A stretch of DNA of 64,000 nucleotides from MPNP01 sp965221445 (GTDB lineage Bacteria; Pseudomonadota; Alphaproteobacteria; Rhodobacterales; Rhodobacteraceae), in NCBI GenBank assembly GCA_965221445.1, contig CBDCSF010000013.1, positions 2,666,001 through 2,730,000 on the forward strand. The letters are read 5' to 3'. The first letter of the stretch is position 1. Each line of letters opens with the position of its first letter. Position numbers and translations under genes: made by a program. Below, piece after piece: positions 1 to 8,863 of the stretch. The notes beneath the pieces are model-generated. The model worked only from the letters and a program-made list of their open reading frames with translations. It was not told the origin of the DNA and did no database searches.

Positions 1-1845
1 AAATTATTTTCATCCCAACCAGATGCTCTCATAACTTACCAGAACAAGTTTTATTACATAATGGTAGATGAGTATCAGGATACAAATATTTGTCAGTATC
101 AGTTGCTGAGACTCCTCACTCAGGAAAATAAAAACCTGTGTTGTGTTGGGGATGATGACCAGGCCATCTATAGTTGGCGGGGTGCCCGCCCCCAAATCAT
201 GCTGAAATTTAAAGAACACTATCCAGATGCCCATATAGTCAAACTTGAAGAAAACTATCGCTCAACCAAACACATTCTGGGAGCAGGAGTAGGTCTAATC
301 CAGAAAAATGTATTACGCCATGGCAAATCACTTAAAGTGGGTTTGTCACATACGGGTACTCCAAATAAAGTCAGGATACACAAATTCAGTGAACTTTATG
401 ATGAGGCAAGGTTCATTGGGAAAAGTATTCAGAAGTTGAAATCCGAAGGAGTTCAGGGCAGAACGTACAGTTATTCTGAAATAGCAGTCGCTGCAAGAAC
501 ATGGGCAGTAACAGCTGATATTGAGGAAACTTTTATTGAATCAAATATACCTTACAGGGTGATTGGGGGACCAAAATTCTTTGATCGAAAGGAGGTTAAG
601 GACATTTTAGGATACCTTAAGGTATGTCACAACCCGCTAGATAATTTCAGTTTTGGCAGGATTATCAATACCCCAACAAGAGGTATTGGCAAAGTTACAT
701 GCGAAAAAATCAGTACTTATGCTGATGAGCACAATATTTCACATCTTGAAGCAGCAAGAAAAATTGTGTCTGAAAAAGGCCTTGGAACAGCCTCATTAAC
801 CAAATTGCAAAATTTTCTTACCTCGTTGGAAGGGTGGTCCAAAAAACTGAAAGATAATAACCTTTTTCTACACAATTCAATTAGTACACTTGTTTCTGAA
901 ATTGGGTACAGAGACTACCTCATGAAGAACTTTCCTGACAATTTTGAGGGGAGGGCAGAAAACGTGGATAAGTTGTCTGATATGGCTGGTCGTCATGAAA
1001 CCTTAGGTGAATTTATAGAGCAGGCTGGCTTAATGAATGCCGAAGAAAATCAGGCAGATAATTCCAAACACAAGGTATCTCTCATGACATTGCATGCTTG
1101 TAAGGGTTCTGAATATCCAGCTGTTTATCTTATTGGATGGTTTGAAGGGGGGCTTCCGATAAATCGGGTCCTTGATGAAGTGAGGCAGGAAGTTACGCCA
1201 TTGATATATCAATTGGCGATGGCATTATTTAACTCCACTCCAAAAAGTTCCATTGATCGCATGAGGCTTTTCAATTTGGCAAATAGGGTTCTTGACGAAA
1301 AACCAGATCAGATTACCGAGAAGGTTAATTTGGGCAAAAATTTGGCTAAATTAATTCTGAAAACAGGTTGTACGACAATTACCCATGAGATGGAAGCCCT
1401 AGCTAAAAAGATCGCTTCTTCTGAAGCAATAGAGGAAGAAAGACGATTGGCACATGTTGGTATCACAAGAGCACAAGAACTTTGTGTCATCACATATAAC
1501 GAGGTAATAAAATACAGAGGGCAAAAACATTCCGGACTGCTTCCGTCAAGATTTATCAAAGAGTTGCCAGGTGAGGATATTGAGCATTTTGATAAGGAAA
1601 GATCAATATCTCCAGGATCAGTTGGGAATCACTCACAACTATCACGAAGTGTATTTAAACAGGAACGGAAGAAACTATCCCGGGAAATAACCAAAAACAA
1701 AAATATTTCAGAAGGGACAAGGGTTTCGCATAGTACTTTTGGCAAAGGAACAGTTAAGGCAACCAGCAATAACCGATTGTTGATCAAGTTCGACAATAAT
1801 CAGGAAAAATTGATTTTGAACGATTTCGTTACTGTTCTGAAGTGA
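1..1845 (+). CDS. uvrD: UvrD/PcrA-type ATP-dependent DNA helicase, 5' end outside window
   Basis: Superfamily 1 3'-5' DNA helicase of the UvrD/Rep/PcrA family, used in excision repair and replication restart. The frame is open from base 1, so the Walker A part lies upstream of the window. Visible motifs, counted from the ATG at 61: Walker B VDEYQDT (2-8), motif III GDDDQAIYSWRGA (about 31-43), motif IV ENYRST, motif V LMTLHACKGSEY (about 341), and motif VI EEERRLAHVGITRA (about 458). A C-terminal Tudor-like segment (VSHSTFGKGTV) resembles the end of PcrA. About 83 residues (374-456) separate GGLPINRVLDE from the motif VI block, where UvrD proteins normally have only a few. The first residue of the gene cannot be placed. 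Confidence 0.9.
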   Translation, partial: KLFSSQPDALITYQNKFYYIMVDEYQDTNICQYQLLRLLTQENKNLCCVGDDDQAIYSWRGARPQIMLKFKEHYPDAHIVKLEENYRSTKHILGAGVGLIQKNVLRHGKSLKVGLSHTGTPNKVRIHKFSELYDEARFIGKSIQKLKSEGVQGRTYSYSEIAVAARTWAVTADIEETFIESNIPYRVIGGPKFFDRKEVKDILGYLKVCHNPLDNFSFGRIINTPTRGIGKVTCEKISTYADEHNISHLEAARKIVSEKGLGTASLTKLQNFLTSLEGWSKKLKDNNLFLHNSISTLVSEIGYRDYLMKNFPDNFEGRAENVDKLSDMAGRHETLGEFIEQAGLMNAEENQADNSKHKVSLMTLHACKGSEYPAVYLIGWFEGGLPINRVLDEVRQEVTPLIYQLAMALFNSTPKSSIDRMRLFNLANRVLDEKPDQITEKVNLGKNLAKLILKTGCTTITHEMEALAKKIASSEAIEEERRLAHVGITRAQELCVITYNEVIKYRGQKHSGLLPSRFIKELPGEDIEHFDKERSISPGSVGNHSQLSRSVFKQERKKLSREITKNKNISEGTRVSHSTFGKGTVKATSNNRLLIKFDNNQEKLILNDFVTVLK

Positions 1846-1868
1846 AGTTTACGGTTCGCGAAAGGAGA

Positions 1869-1894
1869 CGGAAACACCTGGGTAGGTGTTTCCG
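1869..1894. terminator. Perfect 11-bp stem-loop between convergent genes
   Basis: The arms CGGAAACACCT and AGGTGTTTCCG pair perfectly around a GGGT loop. The structure lies between the helicase stop (1845) and the stop of the convergent DUF1127 gene (1907). It has no T-run on either side, so it may act as a transcript end or stabiliser rather than a classical intrinsic terminator. Confidence 0.45.
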
Positions 1895-1906
1895 TATAGG
1901 AGGAAA

Positions 1907-2122
1907 TTATGATTTAAAACATGTTGCTCGGGTAACTGATCGAATATCGTACCTGTTAAGTCCAATATCATTCAATTCCCTATCGGAAAGAAATTCTAAT
2001 TCCTTCACGGTTCGCCTGTAGATTTTATATTGTTTCCATTTCTTATCAAGGGCCTTCTTGTAGGCACCTAAGAAATTAAACAAATTTACTCGGGGTAAAG
2101 ATACATTATCAAGAACAGCCAT
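1907..2122 (-). CDS. DUF1127 (YjiS-like) small protein
   Basis: A 71-residue protein. Its C-terminal half carries the DUF1127 signature: a basic helix (KKWKQYKIYRRTVKELEFL) followed by SDRELNDIGLNRYDI. Small DUF1127 proteins are common in alphaproteobacteria, and some have been linked to RNA metabolism and phosphate or stress responses; the role of this one cannot be read from sequence. A good ribosome binding site (AAGGAA) precedes the ATG. It is monocistronic, divergent from mrp and convergent with the helicase. Confidence 0.8.
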   Translation of the reverse strand: MAVLDNVSLPRVNLFNFLGAYKKALDKKWKQYKIYRRTVKELEFLSDRELNDIGLNRYDIRSVTRATCFKS

Positions 2123-2343
2123 TTTTTATTCCTTTCGAACTGAGAGATTATTGTTGGTTATTTGTGTGATGGGATATTGGTGCAAATTACCTCAACACAA
2201 TATCAGGATTTAGCAACCCCAAGTTGCAATTATTGCAATGCTTCTAATAGCTTAATCAAATAATCCTGGTCTTCTGGAAAAATCTGCCATGTATCAATAT
2301 CTATGAATTGGTTTACAAGATTAGTTTCCAGGATTGAATTGAA

Positions 2344-3408
2344 ATGGCTGTGTCGAAAGAAATCGTTCTAAATGAACTCGCCAGGATTGCTATTCCAGAG
2401 GGGAATATTGTAGATCTGAAAATGGTTAAAGCTCTGGTGATCGAACAGGGAAATGTAAGTTTTGTCCTGGAGGTTCCACCTGAAAAAGGAAAGAGAATGG
2501 AACCTGTACGGGAATCAGCCGTTCGGGTTTTGGAGCAACTTCCTGGCGTTGAACGAGTTTCTGTCGTAATGACAGCCCATTCGGACAAGGGGCCCCAGGC
2601 GGCACCTAAGCAACCACAACCAGATTTAAGATTGGGGGGACATCCGCGATCAGAAACAAATTTGGAAAACCTGGAGGGTGTAAAGAAAATAGTTGCTGTT
2701 GCTTCCGGTAAGGGAGGTGTGGGGAAATCTACTGTGTCCCTTAATCTTGCAGTTTCCCTAGTTAAACTAGGGTATAGGGTTGGCTTGTTGGATGCTGATA
2801 TTCATGGTCCCTCTTTGCCAACAATGACAGGTGTTTCATCAAAGCCTCACTCACCGGATGGAAAAATCATTATTCCTCTAGAGGTCTTTGGCATCAAAGT
2901 GATGTCGATCGGTTTCTTACTGCCTAAGGAAGAAGCAGTAATCTGGCGAGGTCCAATGCTTATGGGGGCATTACAGCAAATGCTTCAACAGGTAAAATGG
3001 GGTGAACTGGATATCCTTATAGTTGATTTGCCGCCAGGAACAGGAGATGTACAACTGACTCTTTGCCAAAGATTCCCGTTAAGTGGTGCAATTATTGTTT
3101 GTACCCCACAGGATTTGGCGTTGGCCGATGCAAGAAGGGCAATAACAATGTTCAAAAAGCTCAATTCACCAATATTGGGTATCGTTGAAAACATGGCTTA
3201 TTACTTGTGTCCAAAGTGTAACTATAAAGATTATATTTTTGGCAGAAATGGAGCTAGGCAAGAGGCCCGGCAATTGGGGGTACCTTTTTTGGGAGAAATA
3301 CCCTTGGAGAAAGTCATTCGAGAAGGTGGAGATTTTGGCAAACCTGTTGCCACGGCATCAGGAGAAACTGCCAATATTTTTGCTTTGATTGGTGAACTTA
3401 TAATTTGA
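2344..3408 (+). CDS. mrp: Mrp/ApbC iron-sulfur carrier ATPase
   Basis: A 354-residue P-loop ATPase of the Mrp/NBP35 family, thought to carry and deliver Fe-S clusters in the cytoplasm. The N-terminal 90 residues are a DUF59/MIP18-like domain. The ATPase domain follows a linker and begins with the deviant Walker A GKGGVGKST (about 123-131). DADIHGPS and VDLPPGTGD motifs are present, and the CxxC cluster ligand is CPKC (about 289-292). A plain ATG is preceded by a weak AGGA. It stands alone, 361 bases upstream of mraZ. Confidence 0.92.
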   Translation: MAVSKEIVLNELARIAIPEGNIVDLKMVKALVIEQGNVSFVLEVPPEKGKRMEPVRESAVRVLEQLPGVERVSVVMTAHSDKGPQAAPKQPQPDLRLGGHPRSETNLENLEGVKKIVAVASGKGGVGKSTVSLNLAVSLVKLGYRVGLLDADIHGPSLPTMTGVSSKPHSPDGKIIIPLEVFGIKVMSIGFLLPKEEAVIWRGPMLMGALQQMLQQVKWGELDILIVDLPPGTGDVQLTLCQRFPLSGAIIVCTPQDLALADARRAITMFKKLNSPILGIVENMAYYLCPKCNYKDYIFGRNGARQEARQLGVPFLGEIPLEKVIREGGDFGKPVATASGETANIFALIGELII

Positions 3409-3769
3409 TTGATTTTTTGAAAAATTAATTTTTTTAGATCAAATAAAACTGCTCCAAAACACATTTTCTGTAGAAGAAATTACCTCAAATCAATATATAG
3501 ATAATTTTGCTTATAAATATCTATATATAGAATATAAAGTGGTATATTTTGGCTTGTAATCCCATAAAAAACCAGTAATATCCAAAAAACCCTAACCTTT
3601 TCTAGTTGAGTGGTTGTTGTCATGGCAAGTGGCATTGAGGTAGGCGCAGGTGAATTACGTACGGAAGCCAATACTGGGGAGGGGAATTTGGGGGTGGTCG
3701 TTCTAAAGCAAAAAGAAACCAGGTCCGACTACCCCATGAATATGAAAAAAATTATAGGGGCTTCAAATA
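3409..3769 (+). other. Intergenic region upstream of the division cluster
   Basis: 361 bases without a convincing gene. The first part is very AT-rich and contains the palindrome AAAAATTAATTTTT just after mrp. The second part is richer in G and lies directly before mraZ, so it probably carries the main promoter of the cluster, although I cannot pick a clear -35/-10 pair. A 64-codon frame from 3610 to 3804 runs through mraZ's start and looks like chance. Confidence 0.5.
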
Positions 3770-4261
3770 TTGTTGACAATTTTTCGTGGGGAGAGTACCC
3801 ATAAAATGGATCAAAAGGGTAGAGTGTCCATCCCGGCAGATTATCGCAGGATAATAATTGAGGAAAATGCCAAGGTTGGGAAAGAACTGGACCAAAATAC
3901 CTTGGTCATCGTATTTGGTGACAACAGACAAAACCACCTTGAATGTTATCCGCTGACCCTTTCTCAAGAAATTCATGAAAATATTAAGTTAAAGTTCCCT
4001 CGGGGTACACCTAAAAGAGAATTTCTTGATAACTTTTTTGAGACCAAATCAATTGCTGTACAAATAGATCCTAACGGTAGGATGTTATTACCACACAATG
4101 TAAGAACCAAGGCCAACCTTGGATCAAATGTCTGTTTTGCAGGTAAGGGGGAAAGTTTCCAAATATGGAACCCTGAATTGTATTCTCAAAAGCAAATGGA
4201 ATTAGAAGCGATGTTCAGAGATGATGATATTGTTTCTAATCCTCTGGTCTTACTTGAATGA
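3770..4261 (+). CDS. mraZ: MraZ transcriptional regulator
   Basis: A 163-residue MraZ, a DNA-binding protein with two SpoVT/AbrB-like halves that usually opens and controls the division cluster. The conserved start FRGESTHKMDQKGRVSIPADYR is only retained with the TTG at 3770 (or TTG at 3773), so I chose that over the ATG at 3806. The second half repeats the motif as QIDPNGRMLLP. An AGGGG sits about a dozen bases upstream. rsmH follows after 9 bases. Confidence 0.9.
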   Translation: MLTIFRGESTHKMDQKGRVSIPADYRRIIIEENAKVGKELDQNTLVIVFGDNRQNHLECYPLTLSQEIHENIKLKFPRGTPKREFLDNFFETKSIAVQIDPNGRMLLPHNVRTKANLGSNVCFAGKGESFQIWNPELYSQKQMELEAMFRDDDIVSNPLVLLE

Positions 4262-4270
4262 TTTGGAATA

Positions 4271-5266
4271 ATGACACAGAACCCAGATCAATTGGAAAAT
4301 TCTGGTACTCATATACCAGTCCTTCTGAAGGAGTTTCTTCAGGAGGTTTCACCTATTCAAGGTTACTGGCTTGATGGAACATTTGGAGGAGGAGGGTTTA
4401 CTAGGGCGCTAATTGAGGCTGGTGCAAAGAAAGTTATAGCCTTTGATTGTGATCCTGAAGCTTGTAACCAATATTACCAACTCCCGAAAGAAATCAAAAA
4501 CAAAATTCATTTTGTCGCGAGTTGGTTTAGTGATATTGATCAAACCAGAGATATCCAGATTTACTTACCTTTGGACGGTGTTGTTTTCGACCTTGGTGTA
4601 TCCTCCTTGCAATTCGATCAGAATAAGCGTGGATTCTCTCTGAATAAGGATGGACCATTGGATATGAGAATGTCCCAAAATGGGGTATCTGCAGCTGACT
4701 TGGTTAATCAATATTCCGAATCCCAGTTGGCAGATTTGTTTTTTTTGTTTGGAGAAGAAAAAGCAGCAAGAAAAATTGCCAAGGGAATAGTAAACGAGAG
4801 AAAGATGGGGCCAATTAATTCAACCCTTCAACTGGCGGAAATCATTAAACGATATGTGCCTGGTTCAGGTAAAGGTAAAATACATCCCGCAACCAAAAGT
4901 TTCATGGCTTTGCGATTGGTTGTCAACAAGGAGCTGGAACAATTGGAAGCCGGTTTGCAGGCAGCCGCCCGAGTATTGGAGGAAGGGGGTAAATTAGCGA
5001 TTATCTCATTTAATTCTTTGGAAGACAGAATAGTAAAAAACTTTCTTAATCCAAAAGAAATAAACAATCGGTATTTTCCATCGAAACAACTAAAACAATT
5101 CCCATTCAGATTAAAGAATAATAAACCGATTTGCCCTACCTCTGAGGAGATAAGTCGAAACCCCCGTGCACGTTCGGCAAAATTGAGAGTTGGAATACGC
5201 AACAAGGTACAGGAAGAATTCGCCTACACTTCTATGGTTCCCAGATTTGGGTGCGGGTTTGCATAG
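4271..5266 (+). CDS. rsmH: 16S rRNA m4C1402 methyltransferase RsmH
   Basis: A 331-residue SAM-dependent methyltransferase (MraW family) that N4-methylates C1402 of 16S rRNA. Family hallmarks are the opening HIPVLLKEFL, the SAM-binding LDGTFGGGGFTRALI, FDLGVSSLQFD, the DMRM block, and the C-terminal NPRARSAKLRVG. Length fits the family. It is second gene of the division cluster and abuts ftsL. Confidence 0.94.
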   Translation: MTQNPDQLENSGTHIPVLLKEFLQEVSPIQGYWLDGTFGGGGFTRALIEAGAKKVIAFDCDPEACNQYYQLPKEIKNKIHFVASWFSDIDQTRDIQIYLPLDGVVFDLGVSSLQFDQNKRGFSLNKDGPLDMRMSQNGVSAADLVNQYSESQLADLFFLFGEEKAARKIAKGIVNERKMGPINSTLQLAEIIKRYVPGSGKGKIHPATKSFMALRLVVNKELEQLEAGLQAAARVLEEGGKLAIISFNSLEDRIVKNFLNPKEINNRYFPSKQLKQFPFRLKNNKPICPTSEEISRNPRARSAKLRVGIRNKVQEEFAYTSMVPRFGCGFA

Positions 5267-5268
5267 CA

Positions 5269-5583
5269 ATGAAATGGCCTGCTTTTCTTATCTGGTTGTT
5301 TTTAACCATCCTGTTGGGTTTTGGAACTAATGTGGTCAATTTGCAAACAAGCGAAGTCAGGAGGGAGGTCGACAGGCTTAGTGAAATAAAGGAATTGAAT
5401 AGTGAAAAAATAAAAATTTTGGAGATACAGTGGACCCATCTCACCAATCCGGATTTTATCCAAAAACTAACCGAAGAAAATTTTGAACGATTATGGTTGG
5501 TTGCCAGTACCAACCTGAATTATGGAAGTATTGACGATTTGCCCTATTTTCCAGAACCAGAAAACGAAAGTCAAAATGAATAA
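5269..5583 (+). CDS. ftsL: Cell division protein FtsL
   Basis: A small bitopic inner-membrane protein of the divisome, the partner of FtsB and FtsQ. The ATG at 5269 gives MKWPAFLIWLFLTILLGFGT, a single N-terminal transmembrane helix, followed by a heptad-like coiled coil (about residues 25-60) and the NPDFIQKLTEENF block. A GTG at 5251 in the same frame would add six residues and overlap rsmH; I prefer the ATG two bases after the rsmH stop. FtsL is poorly conserved, so the call rests on position between rsmH and ftsI plus topology. Confidence 0.8.
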   Translation: MKWPAFLIWLFLTILLGFGTNVVNLQTSEVRREVDRLSEIKELNSEKIKILEIQWTHLTNPDFIQKLTEENFERLWLVASTNLNYGSIDDLPYFPEPENESQNE

Positions 5584-5642
5584 AGTCGGGCATGTAAAAA
5601 CAATTAAGCGACAATACGGTTTAGCAGAAACATTTGAGGTAG

Positions 5643-7364
5643 GTGAACAAGGAAATGGAATTCTGGACAAGTCTTAGAAAAAGATATTTTGGTATGGACC
5701 CCGCTTCTGCCCGGTCCAACCGATTGAATTTATTAATTGTTTTTATTCTTATGGCCTTTCTGGCTGTCGGGATACGAATGGCCTTTTTCGCCCTGGATAC
5801 CGACCCCCAATCTATGTCAGGCCGCTCGGATAATACCAAGCAGCTTTTTTCCAGGGGAGATATACTTGATAGGAATGGTGTTTTGCTAGCTTCTAACTTG
5901 CCAGCCCATTCGATTTATTCACATCCCAAGGAGATTGAAAAGAATAAAATTGATGATTTTCTGGATGCCTTGGGTGAAATCAAACCACCAATCAGGTTTG
6001 ACCGAGAAGTGCTAAAACAAAGGTTAATGTCAGAAAAATCCTTTGTCTGGGTAAGCAAAAAAATCTCTGCTGACCAGAGTCAGCAAGTGAACAGAATTTC
6101 AATTAAAGGGATTTATACTGGCGAAAGGGAAGTCAGGGTATACCCCAATGGCAGGTTGGCAGCCCATATACTAGGAGGAACATCCTATGGTGAGGAGCAT
6201 GTTGATAAGGCCGAAATTGTTGGTGTGGCTGGAGTAGAGAAGTATTTCAATGAGTTTTTAAATCAAAATGATAGTAATAGGACAGACTTGGCCCTTTCGA
6301 TCGATATAAGAGCGCAGCAAATCCTTACAGAAATGCTGGACTTGGGTATAAAGAGGTTTGGTGCAAAGGGCGGAAGTGCGGTATTGATGAATGTTCATAC
6401 TGGTGAAATAATATCGCTTGTATCCTTACCTGATTTCGACCCAAACCGGAGGGTTGATTTCAATAAACCAGTCACGGGTGCAAACAATCCACTATTCAAT
6501 ATGGTCACACAGGGTACCTATGAATTAGGGTCAACTTTCAAAATATTTTCTGCAGCCATGGCATTGGACAAGAATTTTGTTGAAAAGGATTCAATGATTT
6601 CCACCCTTCCAATTCGGATAAGGCATAAGGAATTCAGTGATAAAAAATACCATACCGAAATGACAGTTTTGGAAGCTATAGCACGAAGCAAGAATACAGC
6701 CTCAATCCGAATGGCCCTAGGGGTTGGAAATGAAGCTCAGAGAAGGTTTCTTATGGCATTGGGATTCGGCAAAAAAAGTGATATTGAATTGCATGAATCT
6801 GCCGCTCCTTCTGTTCCAGAAGAGAAAAATTGGAATGACATAACCTTGGCAACAATTTCTTTTGGGCATGGTATAGCAATCACACCTCTTCACCTGGCAA
6901 CTGCTTACGCAATTCTGGTGAATGGGGGGTATAATATAAAACCTACTTTACTTCAGACCAATGGTATTGAAGATGGGAAAAGAATAATAGCTCCCGAGAC
7001 ATCAAGGGATGTTGTTTCACTATTACTGAATGTAGTTGATAACGGAACCGCAAGAGATACCAGAATTGATGGATATCTTGTTGGAGGGAAGACAGGAACA
7101 TCAGAAAAGGTAGGTCCAAATGGAAAATACCTGGAAAATAAAAATTTTGTTATCTTTGCATCAGTATTTTCCGGAAAGGAACCCAATTATTCTCTTGTAG
7201 TAATGTTGGATGAGGCATCTTCGGGAGATGATTCAGAATATCAGCGGCAGGCTGGACATACGGTTGTTCCTTTAACAGGTGAAATAATAGCCCGATTGGG
7301 ACCAGTTTTGGGAGTCATTCCGGATAATCCCTTACCAAAAGAAATAACATTGGCTTCGAATTGA
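5643..7364 (+). CDS. ftsI: Septal peptidoglycan transpeptidase FtsI (PBP3)
   Basis: A 573-residue class B penicillin-binding protein that crosslinks septal peptidoglycan. A transmembrane helix (about 28-50) is followed by the PBP dimerisation region and the transpeptidase domain with all three active-site motifs: STFK (about S297), SKN (about S350) and KTGT (about K483). The start is GTG at 5643 with GAGGT just upstream; ATG at 5655 is an alternative. The stop overlaps the murE start by one base. Confidence 0.94.
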   Translation: MNKEMEFWTSLRKRYFGMDPASARSNRLNLLIVFILMAFLAVGIRMAFFALDTDPQSMSGRSDNTKQLFSRGDILDRNGVLLASNLPAHSIYSHPKEIEKNKIDDFLDALGEIKPPIRFDREVLKQRLMSEKSFVWVSKKISADQSQQVNRISIKGIYTGEREVRVYPNGRLAAHILGGTSYGEEHVDKAEIVGVAGVEKYFNEFLNQNDSNRTDLALSIDIRAQQILTEMLDLGIKRFGAKGGSAVLMNVHTGEIISLVSLPDFDPNRRVDFNKPVTGANNPLFNMVTQGTYELGSTFKIFSAAMALDKNFVEKDSMISTLPIRIRHKEFSDKKYHTEMTVLEAIARSKNTASIRMALGVGNEAQRRFLMALGFGKKSDIELHESAAPSVPEEKNWNDITLATISFGHGIAITPLHLATAYAILVNGGYNIKPTLLQTNGIEDGKRIIAPETSRDVVSLLLNVVDNGTARDTRIDGYLVGGKTGTSEKVGPNGKYLENKNFVIFASVFSGKEPNYSLVVMLDEASSGDDSEYQRQAGHTVVPLTGEIIARLGPVLGVIPDNPLPKEITLASN

Positions 7365-8863
7365 TGAATATCATGTGTTCCGAAGACGACAGCCTAGATT
7401 TCCGGTTGGTGGATTTAGGTTTTTCGGAAGGTATGAGTCTAAAAATTAAAGGCTTGGCTGTGGAAAGTGGTAAGGTGAGGGAAGGGTTTCTCTTTGCTGC
7501 TTTATCCGGAACCAATACTCATGGTGCTAAATATATTCCCCAAGCCTTAGCCAGGGGAGCAGTAGCAATCCTGACGGATACTGAAGGTAAGGAAATAGCC
7601 AAGAATATTGGGGTAGATGACGATACCTGTTTAATTGTTAGCCCAGAACCAAGAAGTTTATTGGCCCAAGCGACAGCCAGTTTTTTCGGTAATATTCCGG
7701 AAAATTTGGTTGCAGTCACAGGTACGAATGGTAAAACATCCGTGGCTTCCATGTGCCGTCAGATATGGGAAGAATTAGGGTTTCCGGCTGTAAATATCGG
7801 GACTACCGGGATTGAGGGAGCTTATTCGGCATCTCTTAAACACACCACCCCGGATCCATTATCGCTACATCATCATTTAAGCCTCATTTCGCAGGAAGGT
7901 ATTTCATATGTTGCCCTTGAAGCTTCCTCACATGGCCTTAAGCAGAGAAGGCTGGATGGAGTTAAGTTCAAAGCTGCAGCATTCACAAACCTAACAAGGG
8001 AACATCTTGATTACCATTCCTCAATGGACGAGTATTTTGCCTCAAAGGCAACATTATTTGAACGACACCTGAGTTCAGATGGCTTTGCAGTAATATGCTC
8101 CGACAGCGATTGGGGTAAGAAACTATGTAAAATTACTCAATCAAGGCAGATTAAAACAATTAAGGTTGGCATGTCAGATACCGATATTGTTCTGCTTAAT
8201 CAAAGATTTTTGAAATCAGGCCAGGAAATCATGTTTGAGTGGAAAGGCCAGAAATATGAAATCTATCTTCCTTTAATCGGAGAATTTCAGGCATTGAATG
8301 CACTCACGGCAACTGGATTAATCATTGGTTCCGGGATGGATCCAACCAGGGTATTCAATGTTTTGGAAAGGTTGTCATCAGTTCCAGGAAGAATGGAGAA
8401 GGCAGCTGAAAGAGAAAATGGATCAATGGTATTTGTAGATTATTCTCATACTCCAGATGCCCTGGAACTGGCATTGAAATCATTAAGGAACCATTTTTTG
8501 GGTAAAGTCCGTGTAGTGTTTGGTGCAGGTGGTGACAGAGATAAAGGAAAAAGAGCATTAATGGGAGAAGTAGCCCGTAAAAATGCTGATGTGGTTTATG
8601 TAACGGACGACAATCCAAGGACGGAAGATCCAGCTACTATTCGTATGGAAATATTAAAGGGTTGTCCCAGTGCCACAGAAATCGGAGATCGATCAATAGC
8701 CATAATGCAGGCAGTTCATGATTTGGCGCCTGGTGAAGCCTTGCTGATTGCTGGTAAGGGACACGAGCAAGTACAAATTGTAGGTACCACAGAACTTCCC
8801 TTTTCAGATTCAGAACAGGCAAGTATTGCAACCCGGATTAGTGATGGGAAAAACCCGGGATGA
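7364..8863 (+). CDS. murE: UDP-MurNAc-L-Ala-D-Glu:meso-DAP ligase MurE
   Basis: A Mur ligase that adds the third stem-peptide residue. Visible are the P-loop TGTNGKTS and, near the C-terminus, DDNPRTEDP, the motif that selects meso-diaminopimelate rather than lysine. The ATG at 7364 shares its A with the ftsI stop (TGATG); a TTG one codon earlier is in frame but less likely. The end overlaps murF as ATGA. Confidence 0.95.
   Translation: MNIMCSEDDSLDFRLVDLGFSEGMSLKIKGLAVESGKVREGFLFAALSGTNTHGAKYIPQALARGAVAILTDTEGKEIAKNIGVDDDTCLIVSPEPRSLLAQATASFFGNIPENLVAVTGTNGKTSVASMCRQIWEELGFPAVNIGTTGIEGAYSASLKHTTPDPLSLHHHLSLISQEGISYVALEASSHGLKQRRLDGVKFKAAAFTNLTREHLDYHSSMDEYFASKATLFERHLSSDGFAVICSDSDWGKKLCKITQSRQIKTIKVGMSDTDIVLLNQRFLKSGQEIMFEWKGQKYEIYLPLIGEFQALNALTATGLIIGSGMDPTRVFNVLERLSSVPGRMEKAAERENGSMVFVDYSHTPDALELALKSLRNHFLGKVRVVFGAGGDRDKGKRALMGEVARKNADVVYVTDDNPRTEDPATIRMEILKGCPSATEIGDRSIAIMQAVHDLAPGEALLIAGKGHEQVQIVGTTELPFSDSEQASIATRISDGKNPG

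Noticed and set aside
1899..1918. A strong ribosome binding site (AGGAGG) before ATG ATT TAA
   Set aside because: The frame codes two residues only and lies at the 3' end of the DUF1127 gene; chance is likely.
3773..3778. TTGACA at the mraZ start as a -35 box
   Set aside because: It lies within the first codons of mraZ and no -10 sits at proper spacing.
3610..3804. A 64-codon frame before mraZ
   Set aside because: It overlaps the conserved start of mraZ in another frame, and its product resembles no family I know.
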